Shown piece by piece: positions 32,916-40,391 of a stretch of DNA of 64,000 bases. The notes under the pieces are model-generated. The model was not told the origin of the DNA and searched no databases. It saw only the letters and a program-made list of their open reading frames with translations. The stretch's first letter is position 1, and the number at the start of each line of letters is the position of its first letter. This DNA is from Rhodococcus sp. PAMC28707 (GTDB taxonomy: Bacteria; Actinomycetota; Actinomycetes; Mycobacteriales; Mycobacteriaceae): NCBI RefSeq assembly GCF_004795915.1, contig NZ_CP039253.1, positions 4,663,364 through 4,727,363 on the forward strand, written 5' to 3'. Made by a program: the position numbers and the translations under genes.

Positions 32916-35290
32916 CGCTGAGAACTGTCGAGTTCGATGACGTCAGCGACGACCGCTACGGCGGTAAGGCCGCTGGGCTCGCTGAACTGCGGCGTCTCGG
33001 ACTATCGGTGCCAGTGGGATTCGTCGTCGCCGATGCCTCCGAGGAGGGTTCCGTTGTTATTGCAGCACAGCGGTTCTTGCAGATGACCGTCGACGGCACG
33101 ACCCCCGTGGCAGTCCGGTCTTCGGCCGTCGGGGAGGACGGTGCCAACCAGTCCTTCGCCGGGCAATACGACACTGTGCTCGGTGTCGACTCCGTCGATG
33201 AATTCACCGAGGCAGTGTGCACGTGCACCGCCTCGGTGAATTCCGAGCGAGCCTCGTCCTACAGTGGAGAGTCAGCGTCCATCATGCATCTGGTGGTTCA
33301 GCAGATGGTCGACGCGCGCGCCGCCGGCGTCGTGTTCACTGCGGATCCGACCACCGGCCGGCGCGACGTCATGGTGATCGACGCCATCGCCGGACTCGGT
33401 GACAAGCTCGTCGACGGTACGGCTTCTCCTGACCACATACTCCTGGATTCCCGCGGAATCCCCGTCGTGCACGAGGTTGGCGAGGTGCCGGTTCTGGCGC
33501 ACCGGGAGATCGCCGACATTCGCTCCGATGCTTTACGCGCTCAGCAACACTGGGGGAGGCCCATGGATCTCGAATGGGCGATCGACCGGTCCGGCACACT
33601 GTGGTGGCTGCAGGCCAGGCCGATCACTGCGCTGCCCGGCGAACTCGACGAGATGGACTCGCCACTTGCTGGCGCCGATCACGTGTACACGCGCTGCAAC
33701 ATAGGGGAGATGATGCCGGGTGCCTTCTGCCCGCTGACCGCATCGGTATCCGGCTACACCATCGACCATGCGATGCAAAGGCTGCAAGTGGTCGCGCGGG
33801 CACAACCGAGTTACGAGAAACCGTGGCTTCAGGTCGGATATTTTTATGGACACATGTTCCTGAATCTGACCGAGGGCACGGCGCTGAGCTCGGGCCTACT
33901 CGGAAATTCGCTGGAGCAGTTCTCCACATCGATCTGCGGTCGGGTGGTCGACGAATTGAAGCCCAAGCCGACCAAGCCTTTCTTTCGCAAACTTGGCAAT
34001 ACGGTCCGGCTCACCGCGTATGCACTATCCGCCGGTCCGGCGATCAGACGCCTGGGCGACCAGATCGCCGGATTCCGGGTACCGACCAGTGACGAACCAC
34101 GGGACGTGATGCGGCAGTTGGAATTCGGCGTCGAGCAGTACTGTGACGTTACGCTGACTCATGTGAGGTCGTCGTCACGCGCAGCGGTTGCAGCCAACAT
34201 CCTCGAAAGCGTTCTGATGAAGCAGGCGGTCAAAAAGGGAGGCAGTGAGGACGAGGGCAGAGCCGAGGCAACCCGCCTTCTGGCCGGCGCCTCCGATGTC
34301 GAGAGCGCGCTCATGCTGGAGAATCTCGACTCGGTAGTGAACACCGTCGCCACCGACGACGAGGCCACCACGAGATTCTTGGCCGCGGAGCCGGGCAATG
34401 CGGTCGACGGATTGCGGACTACAGACAGCGCCGGCGGTATAGCGTTGCGACAGTTCTTGATTCGCTACGGTCACCGCGGATACCGTGAGCTGTGCATGAG
34501 AGACCCATCTTGGGCCGAGGACCCGGAAGGGCTGGGATCGATGATGCAGGTCATGCTGCGCTCATCTCTCGATCAGGCTGTTCGCGGACCGATGTTCTCT
34601 CAGGTTCGGACGCCCACATCGTCGACCGTCAGACTTCTCGCCCGCCTGGCGCAGGGCGGCGCGCGGGGACGCGAGGAGACGAAATCGAAGATGGCTCTGA
34701 TGGCCCATGCGCTAAAGCTGGGCTACCGCCACCTGGGGGAGTTGCTGGCCTGTACTGGACGTCTACCCGACCCTGATCTGGTGTTCTTCTTCGACCGCAC
34801 AGAGTTGAACCACATCGTCGGTCCGCACGACGTTGCCGATCTCGTGCTGCGCGGTCTCCAGCGTCGTGAAGCACTCGCGTTCCAGGGGTTCCTCGAGTTC
34901 GACGATGTGTCTGTGGGGAGGCCGTCGCCTCTCATTGCCCGGACGGAGCGCAGCTTCACCGACGACGAGATCGTCGGACGGCCCGCCAGCCGGGGTACGG
35001 TCGAAGGCTTCGTGCGTGTTGCCAAGTCGATAGTCGACGCGCGTGAAGTGCAGCGTGGTGAGATTCTGGTCGCCCCGGTCACCGACGTGGGATGGACGCC
35101 GTACTTCACCGTCATCGCCGCTCTGGTCACCGATATCGGCAGCGCGGTTTCTCACGGCGCTGTGGTGGCGAGGGAGTACGGGCTACCGTGCGTCGTCAAT
35201 ACGTTGGTGGCAACGCAGGTGCTCGAGACCGGCGACCGGGTTCGCGTGGACGGGGACCGAGGTCTGGTCATCAAACTCGATCAGCCCTGA
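32912..35290 (+). CDS. PEP-synthase/rifampicin-phosphotransferase-like dikinase
   Basis: 792 residues. An N-terminal ATP-grasp domain (KAAGLAELRRLGLSVPVGFV, AVRSSAVGEDGANQSFAGQY, MDLEWAIDRSGTLWWLQARP) is followed by a long middle region (TRCNIGEMMPGAFCPLTASV) and a C-terminal swivelling histidine domain (GRPASRGTVEGFVRV, DIGSAVSHGAVVAREYGLPC), with the phospho-carrier His in SHGAVVARE. This three-part layout is shared by rifampicin phosphotransferase and PEP-synthase-like proteins such as phenylphosphate synthase, which use ATP to move the beta-phosphate onto a hydroxyl group. Operon context (lipocalin-like, LLM) suggests activation of an alcohol or phenol for catabolism rather than antibiotic resistance. 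Substrate unproven. Confidence 0.8.
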   Translation: MTLRTVEFDDVSDDRYGGKAAGLAELRRLGLSVPVGFVVADASEEGSVVIAAQRFLQMTVDGTTPVAVRSSAVGEDGANQSFAGQYDTVLGVDSVDEFTEAVCTCTASVNSERASSYSGESASIMHLVVQQMVDARAAGVVFTADPTTGRRDVMVIDAIAGLGDKLVDGTASPDHILLDSRGIPVVHEVGEVPVLAHREIADIRSDALRAQQHWGRPMDLEWAIDRSGTLWWLQARPITALPGELDEMDSPLAGADHVYTRCNIGEMMPGAFCPLTASVSGYTIDHAMQRLQVVARAQPSYEKPWLQVGYFYGHMFLNLTEGTALSSGLLGNSLEQFSTSICGRVVDELKPKPTKPFFRKLGNTVRLTAYALSAGPAIRRLGDQIAGFRVPTSDEPRDVMRQLEFGVEQYCDVTLTHVRSSSRAAVAANILESVLMKQAVKKGGSEDEGRAEATRLLAGASDVESALMLENLDSVVNTVATDDEATTRFLAAEPGNAVDGLRTTDSAGGIALRQFLIRYGHRGYRELCMRDPSWAEDPEGLGSMMQVMLRSSLDQAVRGPMFSQVRTPTSSTVRLLARLAQGGARGREETKSKMALMAHALKLGYRHLGELLACTGRLPDPDLVFFFDRTELNHIVGPHDVADLVLRGLQRREALAFQGFLEFDDVSVGRPSPLIARTERSFTDDEIVGRPASRGTVEGFVRVAKSIVDAREVQRGEILVAPVTDVGWTPYFTVIAALVTDIGSAVSHGAVVAREYGLPCVVNTLVATQVLETGDRVRVDGDRGLVIKLDQP

Positions 35291-35398
35291 CCCCACCCTC
35301 GGCTACGTGTGGACGGCCAGTGGGTGACTTCGATTGCCCGCTACACCAGTGGAGTGGGTTGGTAATTCGGTGCCTGCACGTGGGTTCCGATGCTCGCA

Positions 35399-35431
35399 CG
35401 AGTGTGTAGGTGTTGTCCATGTACACACTCG
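35399..35431. repeat. Perfect 10-bp inverted repeat, 13-nt spacer
   Basis: CGAGTGTGTA (35399-35408) and TACACACTCG (35422-35431), about 110 nt after the PEP-synthase-like gene. No T-tract follows, so it may be a weak terminator hairpin or a protein site. The stretch 35291-35580 otherwise holds no gene I can support. Confidence 0.7.
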
Positions 35432-35586
35432 ACACGTCGAAGGTGCATGAATATTGCCGTCGACCACCAACACGTCCGCCTAGGGCGATCTGTTACCAGT
35501 GGCACCAGGTTTTCTTAGGACCGGCTATCTCGTCCCGGCGGAAGCGACCGTGCCGCTCGAGTAAAAGACACTTCTTGCTTGCCGAC

Positions 35587-35630
35587 GTCAAGATGTCTTG
35601 GCGAACGTAATTCGTCAATATATGTTGACG
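35587..35630. promoter_or_regulatory. Two palindromes upstream of the small DNA-binding gene
   Basis: GTCAAG-ATGT-CTTGGC (35587-35602) and CGTCAA-TATATG-TTGACG (35613-35630) lie in tandem just before the ATG at 35633. The first recurs, in perfect form, after the gene at 36065. Their closeness to the start suggests autoregulation by the encoded helix-turn-helix protein. Confidence 0.6.
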
Positions 35631-35632
35631 AT

Positions 35633-36010
35633 ATGGATTCCGAGAAGAAACTTACCGCAGCCGAACTGACCGCGATGTACGACGAATACAACGCCGCCCT
35701 CGCAGCGGTCGAGCTCGCTGAAGGTGTGCGAGATCTAGGTCGTAAGGATGCTGGAAAGTGGATCACCGACGCCGAGCGGCGTCGCATCGAGGCCGTCTCT
35801 GATTTCGATGCGCTCGAGATCAACGCCTTCCTGGCGTCGAAGATGATCGCCGACCGCTACGCCATCATCGAGCGACTACGCAGTGCAAGCCCGCCGGTGC
35901 CGTGGTCGAAGATCGGCGACGTTCTCGGCATGAGCAAGCAGGCCGCGCACCAGTGGTACGGCGGCTATAACTTGCGGCCAAGAGTGAAGAACCCGACGGC
36001 CCCCGCCTGA
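35633..36010 (+). CDS. Small helix-turn-helix DNA-binding protein of unknown role
   Basis: 125 residues from the ATG at 35633. A helical N-terminus (KKLTAAELTAMYDEYNAALA) is followed at about residues 88-112 by PVPWSKIGDVLGMSKQAAHQ and WYGGY, a sigma-region-4/MerR-like helix-turn-helix of the type common in short actinobacterial proteins. Lacks other domains. It is flanked by matching palindromes on both sides and lies 370 nt from dif. It could be an autoregulated repressor or a terminus-associated DNA-binding protein; sequence alone does not decide. Confidence 0.7.
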   Translation: MDSEKKLTAAELTAMYDEYNAALAAVELAEGVRDLGRKDAGKWITDAERRRIEAVSDFDALEINAFLASKMIADRYAIIERLRSASPPVPWSKIGDVLGMSKQAAHQWYGGYNLRPRVKNPTAPA

Positions 36011-36064
36011 CAGTTGAGTATCAACTACCGTCGAGTCCTACTGCTTGTTCTTGTCACGGCTAGC

Positions 36065-36080
36065 GTCAAGATTTCTTGAC
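36065..36080. promoter_or_regulatory. Perfect palindrome GTCAAG-ATTT-CTTGAC
   Basis: A perfect 6+6 inverted repeat with a 4-nt spacer, 55 nt after the small DNA-binding gene. It shares GTCAAGAT-TCTTG with the site at 35587, differing by one spacer base and the last arm. Candidate second operator. Confidence 0.6.
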
Positions 36081-36286
36081 CGCTGTCTGTCCCTGAGTGG
36101 CAACGAAATGAAGTTCCGATGAGAGCCGTTTCAATCGCAAGTCTGGGGGATTGTGGCCGTAGGTACGCACGGCGGCAGTGAAACAGGCGCGGCAAAGCGA
36201 TTCGTTGGGCCGACCGACCCGGCGCCTAGGTACAGCCATCGCGCAACGGTCATGCATCGATGGTCCACCGACCGACCGTCGTCTGC

Positions 36287-36315
36287 CGAGCTCTGCATGA
36301 CCCATGCAGAGCTCG
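36287..36315. repeat. Perfect 13-bp inverted repeat with 3-nt loop
   Basis: CGAGCTCTGCATG and CATGCAGAGCTCG around ACC. A very stable hairpin or cruciform with no following T-tract on either strand. It lies 65 nt from dif in a 915-nt gap (36011-36926) in which I see no supported gene. Confidence 0.85.
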
Positions 36316-36379
36316 CGAGTTGTATCGACTGGCACACGAAGCGACAACATTCTCGACGGGGGATAAAGCCCAACGTATT

Positions 36380-36407
36380 AGTTGACATAATGTTGATTAT
36401 CGGCAAA
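36380..36407. other. dif: Candidate chromosome dimer resolution site dif (XerC/XerD)
   Basis: On the reverse strand the 28-mer divides as TTTGCCGATAA, TCAACA, TTATGTCAACT: the 11-6-11 layout of dif. The XerD arm matches E. coli dif at 9 of 11 positions and the XerC arm at 7 of 11, including the conserved inner ATAA and TTATGT. It lies in the only long gene-free stretch of the window. Presence of dif implies a circular chromosome and places the replication terminus here. I first read TTGACA in it as a -35 box, but no matching -10 or gene follows. Confidence 0.8.
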
Positions 36408-36688
36408 TTGGGTGAAAATGCAGGAATCGCAGGTCAGCGCATGAACTGCTTGGGTCGGTGATCCGCATTGGTGCGGCGTCGACCAGCTGCCCGTGCACCG
36501 TATATCGAGTCTCGCAAATACGATACGCGCACAAAGGGATTGGCCACCTCACTCGATGCGCGCCGTCCGTGAGGCAATGATGTCGCACGGACGGCATGGC
36601 CCACGTGCAGTCTCATGAAACCCCGCATCACCATAGAATCTCCCGGGCGCTACTTCGGAGTCCATCCCCCTCAGCGGACTCCCAGCCC

Positions 36689-36713
36689 TCAAATCGTCAC
36701 TGTGACGATTTGA
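36689..36713. promoter_or_regulatory. Perfect 25-bp palindrome near dif
   Basis: Arms TCAAATCGTCAC and GTGACGATTTGA meet at a single central T (36701). So long and perfect an operator-like site is unusual. It is 214 nt before the small membrane-protein gene at 36927 and 282 nt from dif. No T-tract makes it a terminator. Its protein partner is unknown. Confidence 0.75.
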
Positions 36714-36926
36714 CTGGTTGCAATGTCCGTTTTTCTTATGATTGGCGAGTCGCGCACGCGTCATCAGCCGATCTTCTGATCTTCTTTTTCCAGCACGCGG
36801 GTCCAGACGTGAACTTTCCTCGGGTTACTGCGCGGCGGTGATTCATCCGCAGTGGGTGAGTATTTTCAGCCCAGGACGGCTCACACTCGAATTCGACAAC
36901 CGCTGCCGCGAGGATAGAGGAATGTG

Positions 36927-37328
36927 ATGACTGCTGAACACGATCGCCATCCCGTAAAACAAGGATTTGCAGCCGGAACAACATTTGCCGCCGCAATCCT
37001 GCTGCTTACTGTGTCGATTTTGACAGTGCTACAAGGTATTTCGGCGATATCGAAAGACGCATTGTTTGTCGCCGGACCTGAGTACATCTACAAATTCGAT
37101 CTCACCACGTGGGGTTGGATCGTCACGATTGTAGGTGTACTCGGTGCGCTTATTGCAATCGGCATGTTCAGTGGAGCTGTCTGGGCCCGAGTCGGTGCCA
37201 TTGTGATCGCAGCGCTATCGATCATCGCCAATTTTCTGTGGCTCCCCTACTACCCATGGTGGTCGGTTTTGGTGATCGCCATCGATATTGTCGTAATCTG
37301 GGCAGTCGCTTCCTGGAGGACTGACTGA
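36927..37328 (+). CDS. Small four-helix membrane protein (DUF7144-like)
   Basis: 133 residues from ATG 36927 with AGAGG six nt upstream (GTG 36924 possible). Four transmembrane segments: FAAAILLLTVSILTVLQGI, TWGWIVTIVGVLGALIAIGM, VWARVGAIVIAALSIIANFL, WSVLVIAIDIVVIWAVASW. The loop FDLTTWGWI and the YPWWSV motif suit the DUF7144 membrane family widespread in actinobacteria. Function unknown. Confidence 0.78.
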   Translation: MTAEHDRHPVKQGFAAGTTFAAAILLLTVSILTVLQGISAISKDALFVAGPEYIYKFDLTTWGWIVTIVGVLGALIAIGMFSGAVWARVGAIVIAALSIIANFLWLPYYPWWSVLVIAIDIVVIWAVASWRTD

Positions 37329-37429
37329 AACGCCTCTACGGCAAGGGAAGTCAGCCCGAGACCGGGATATACCAGACTCGGGCTGCAGGTGTGCATAGCT
37401 TTATGCGTCCCATTGGGGTCACCTATCCC

Positions 37430-37830
37430 CCACTGGCAAACCTGTGTGCTGACTTCATCTATCGGATTCGACAATTCTCCAACGTCCTCGACATCAAGAA
37501 CCGCTCGTTCAGTGTCACGGGCTCGACAGAGACACCATCTGACGGATCCATCGAGTGCGTGATCATCGCTCGAGGTGGCGGATTCGGTGGCTGGGCGCTC
37601 TACATCAAGAACGGGCACGCATCCTTGGTCTGCAACTTGCTCGAATGACCGAATTTGCCTCCACCACAAACAAACAAGCAATCAGATCAGGCAACCACCA
37701 GACGCGCGCAGAGTTTGCCTATGACGGAGGCGGTCTCGCCAAGGGCAGTACCGTCACCGTCTTCTACGATGGTCGTGAAGATCGACCCCGCCGATATCGC
37801 CAGAGTCGCAGTATCGCGCCAGTAGCACCA
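37430..37830 (+). pseudogene. Arylsulfatase C-terminal remnant
   Basis: The forward strand reads DIKNRSFSVTGSTETPSDGS, IARGGGFGGWALYIKNGHAS, then a stop/frame change, EFASTTNKQAIRSGNHQTRA, EFAYDGGGLAKGSTVTVFYD, then a further frame change into IDPADIARVAVSR and VAPGLFSTSE. These blocks are the conserved beta-rich C-terminal domain of arylsulfatases (FGGWxLYxKdG; EFxYDGGGxGKGG). The catalytic N-terminal two-thirds (CxPSR) are absent. A heavily decayed fragment. Confidence 0.75.
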
Positions 37831-37895
37831 GGCTTGTTCTCGACATCTGAACCTTGTCGGATCGGTTTCCTCCACCGGTTCGACAAGGTTCAGTG

Positions 37896-38801
37896 CTATT
37901 TCGGGGGCATGACGCTGCGAAAGTGATCAGCGATGTCACCTGCCGTCGTGAACCAAACGCCGTCGGAATTCGCCGTCATGTGTTCGAGTGCAGCGCGAAA
38001 ACGACGGAGTCGATACGGTTGTCCGGTCAGGAACGTGTGAATCGAGATGGCCAGCACCACGGACTGATCGGCTGAATTGTCCTTGAGCTCTTCGAATGAA
38101 TCGATGATCGTTCTCTCGAAGTCGTCCGCTGTGCCGTGATGGTGAACGAATGCCGGTAGATCGTTGGCCTCGTGGGGGTACGGAACGCTGAGCAACGGTC
38201 CGCCGCGGGTGGAAAGCCAGACCGGCTGATCATCGATCGGCCAGTCGAGTGTGTAGTCGAATCCGCGCTCGGCAAGGAGGTCCTCGGTTACGCGACTCGG
38301 ATTGGCGCCGGGACTCATCCACCCTCTGGGCGGTATCCCTTCGAGTCGTTCGATCGTGCGATAGACCTCGTCGATGGTCTGGCGCTCGTCGGTCTCGTCC
38401 TGTTGGTTCGGTTGGACCGCGTTGGTTCGACCGTGGGCTACGAAGTCAGCGTCGAGTTCACGAAATGCGTCGAGCAACTCAGGTGCGTGATCGTATGTTT
38501 CGGTGTTGAGCAACAGTGTGGGCCGTAGCCCGCACCGCTCCAGAGTTTCTGCAATACGGAGTCCGCCTACACGGTTACCGTACTCACGCCACCCCCAATT
38601 ATAGGTGTTCGGTTGATCCATATCCGGGGTGTAGCCGAGGCCTGGGGGGCCGTCGTCGTAGGGAAAGTGCTCGCAGTTGACAGCGACGTACACCGCAAGG
38701 CGAGCGCCACCAGGCCACTCGAACTGTGGACGATCTGTGATTGCCGAATATTCGAAGCGTCCGTGTGAGGCAAGGGCCATCGGTTCATTATGCCCCGCCA
38801 C
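37896..38801 (-). CDS. Polysaccharide deacetylase-family (NodB/PuuE-like) hydrolase
   Basis: 301 residues, no signal peptide. RLAVYVAVNCEHFPYDDG with metal-site-like acidic residues, YGNRVGGLRIAETLERCG, DADFVAHGRTNAVQP (H-x-x motif position), GWMSPGANPSRVTEDLLAER, and a late ISIHTFLTGQPYRLRRFRAA. The pattern is that of cytosolic CE4 relatives such as allantoinase-type PuuE rather than secreted chitin deacetylases. Substrate is not clear. Its 5' end overlaps open frame of the DUF2252 gene on the other strand, but that gene's true start lies downstream. Confidence 0.82.
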   Translation of the reverse strand: MAGHNEPMALASHGRFEYSAITDRPQFEWPGGARLAVYVAVNCEHFPYDDGPPGLGYTPDMDQPNTYNWGWREYGNRVGGLRIAETLERCGLRPTLLLNTETYDHAPELLDAFRELDADFVAHGRTNAVQPNQQDETDERQTIDEVYRTIERLEGIPPRGWMSPGANPSRVTEDLLAERGFDYTLDWPIDDQPVWLSTRGGPLLSVPYPHEANDLPAFVHHHGTADDFERTIIDSFEELKDNSADQSVVLAISIHTFLTGQPYRLRRFRAALEHMTANSDGVWFTTAGDIADHFRSVMPPK

Positions 38802-38954
38802 GCCACCGCGGGTGGTGAAGCAGAATCATCCTGGGCGGGTGATGCTGCCTGGACCGGAACAGGACCATGCTCGAATGCCGAGGCAGTATCTCGGTCTCTG
38901 GTGAACTCGATACGCCTGAACGATGCCACCGCACATGATGACGAAGGAGTGCCC

Positions 38955-40364
38955 GTGAGCACACGGTCAACGCCGAGCCGGACTCCCGCAGTAGTAGATG
39001 CACCGTCACCCGAGCATTCGGGTTCAGGGCGTGCTGCGCGTGCCTCGGTATCGCGCCGGGAGCTTGGAAGCTGGAATTCGACAACTCGCGGCCATGACCC
39101 TCTGCAGACAATACTGGCGCAGAGCGATATTCGAGCACCGGACCTCCTCCCCATCCGACATGGGCGAATGAGCCATTCTCCTTGGACGTATTACCGTGGG
39201 GCCGCGGCCGTGATGGCCGCCGACCTCGCCTCCACCGCAAATACCGGGATCATGGTCCAGATGTGCGGCGATGCACACATTCTCAACTACGGTCTGTGGA
39301 CCTCTCCCGAGCGAAATCTCCTCTTCGATCTGCGGGACTTCGACGAGACCTTACCCGGGCCGTTCGAGTGGGACCTCAAACGTTTTCTCGCGAGCGTCGT
39401 CGTGCTTGCCCGAGACAACGGCGTGACGGAAAAGCGTGCACGAGAGTCGGTTCGAGCGGGGTACCGCAGCTATCGCAAGCACATGAAAGCTTACGCAACG
39501 ATGCCGCAGATCGACGTCTGGTACGACAAAATCGATGTCGACCAGTTGGTCGAGTATGCGACCACCGACAATGAGGGTAAAATGGATGCGCTCATCGAGA
39601 AGCGTGCCAAAAAGCGGACAGGCCGGGTGGCCTCGAAGAAGCTCACCACTCTGGTCGACGGCCACCGGGTGATAACCGAGGATCCTCCGTATCGAGTACA
39701 CCGGCTCGGCGACGCGGCGGATCAAATCTTGCACGACGTGATGCGCAAGTATTACGACTCCATCCCCGACCACCTCGACAACCTGCTCACCCGTTACGAC
39801 GTGGTCGACGCCGTACGTCAAGTCGTCGGCGTCGGAAGTGTCGGCATGCGGGTGTTCCTGACCTTGCTGGAGGAACGCCGAAGCGGTGACCCATTGCTGC
39901 TCCAGATCAAACAAGCAGGGCCATCGGTGTACGAACAATTTCTGGGTAAGAGCAGGTACGAGAATCACGGATCACGCGTGGTGCACGGACAGCGAATGAT
40001 CCAAAGCGCCACCGATATGTTCGTGGGATGGACATCTTTTCAGGACGCGAATTTGAACCTCGATTTGGACTTCTACGTCAGGCAGTTCCGCGACGGCAAA
40101 GTAATCCCCAAAGGTGAGGTCGTTGCTCTTAGCCTTGCGCAATTTGCAGCAGCCTGCGGCAACGTCCTGGCGCGCGCTCACGCTCGCAGCGGTGACGCTG
40201 CAGCTATCGCGGACTATCTCGGCGGTGGCAGTAAGGTCGAGGAAGCAATGGTCACGTTTGCTAGTGCCTACGCCGACCAGAACACCACAGACCACGCTCA
40301 ACTGGCCAAAGCCGTCGCTGATGGCTCCATCCCATCCGAGCGTGGCTGGCCTGATATCCCCTGA
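38955..40364 (+). CDS. DUF2252-family protein
   Basis: 469 residues from the GTG at 38955, chosen for AAGGAG five nt upstream; the frame is open to 38790. Conserved blocks: LLPIRHGRMSHSPWTYYRGA, MVQMCGDAHILNYGLWTSPE, LLFDLRDFDETLPGPFEWDL, VVGVGSVGMRVFLTLLE and GQRMIQSATDMFVGWT. The GDxHxxN and DFDE motifs recall the APH/protein-kinase-like fold, so DUF2252 proteins may be phosphotransferases; function is unproven. Single gene, divergent from the deacetylase. Confidence 0.88.
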   Translation: MSTRSTPSRTPAVVDAPSPEHSGSGRAARASVSRRELGSWNSTTRGHDPLQTILAQSDIRAPDLLPIRHGRMSHSPWTYYRGAAAVMAADLASTANTGIMVQMCGDAHILNYGLWTSPERNLLFDLRDFDETLPGPFEWDLKRFLASVVVLARDNGVTEKRARESVRAGYRSYRKHMKAYATMPQIDVWYDKIDVDQLVEYATTDNEGKMDALIEKRAKKRTGRVASKKLTTLVDGHRVITEDPPYRVHRLGDAADQILHDVMRKYYDSIPDHLDNLLTRYDVVDAVRQVVGVGSVGMRVFLTLLEERRSGDPLLLQIKQAGPSVYEQFLGKSRYENHGSRVVHGQRMIQSATDMFVGWTSFQDANLNLDLDFYVRQFRDGKVIPKGEVVALSLAQFAAACGNVLARAHARSGDAAAIADYLGGGSKVEEAMVTFASAYADQNTTDHAQLAKAVADGSIPSERGWPDIP

Positions 40365-40391
40365 GAACTGCGCATCTTTTTCTGCCGTCGG

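Noticed and set aside
32912..35290. Straight assignment as rifampicin phosphotransferase
   Set aside because: No RAE-like site upstream, and the gene sits in a TetR-controlled metabolic operon; the family layout is shared by other dikinases.
36382..36387. TTGACA as a -35 promoter element
   Set aside because: No -10 at 16-18 nt and no gene follows; the hexamer is part of the XerD arm of the dif site.
36066..36461. Short overlapping frames on both strands around the 13-bp inverted repeat near dif
   Set aside because: No ribosome site, no recognisable domain, and they span the palindrome and dif itself; treated as chance.
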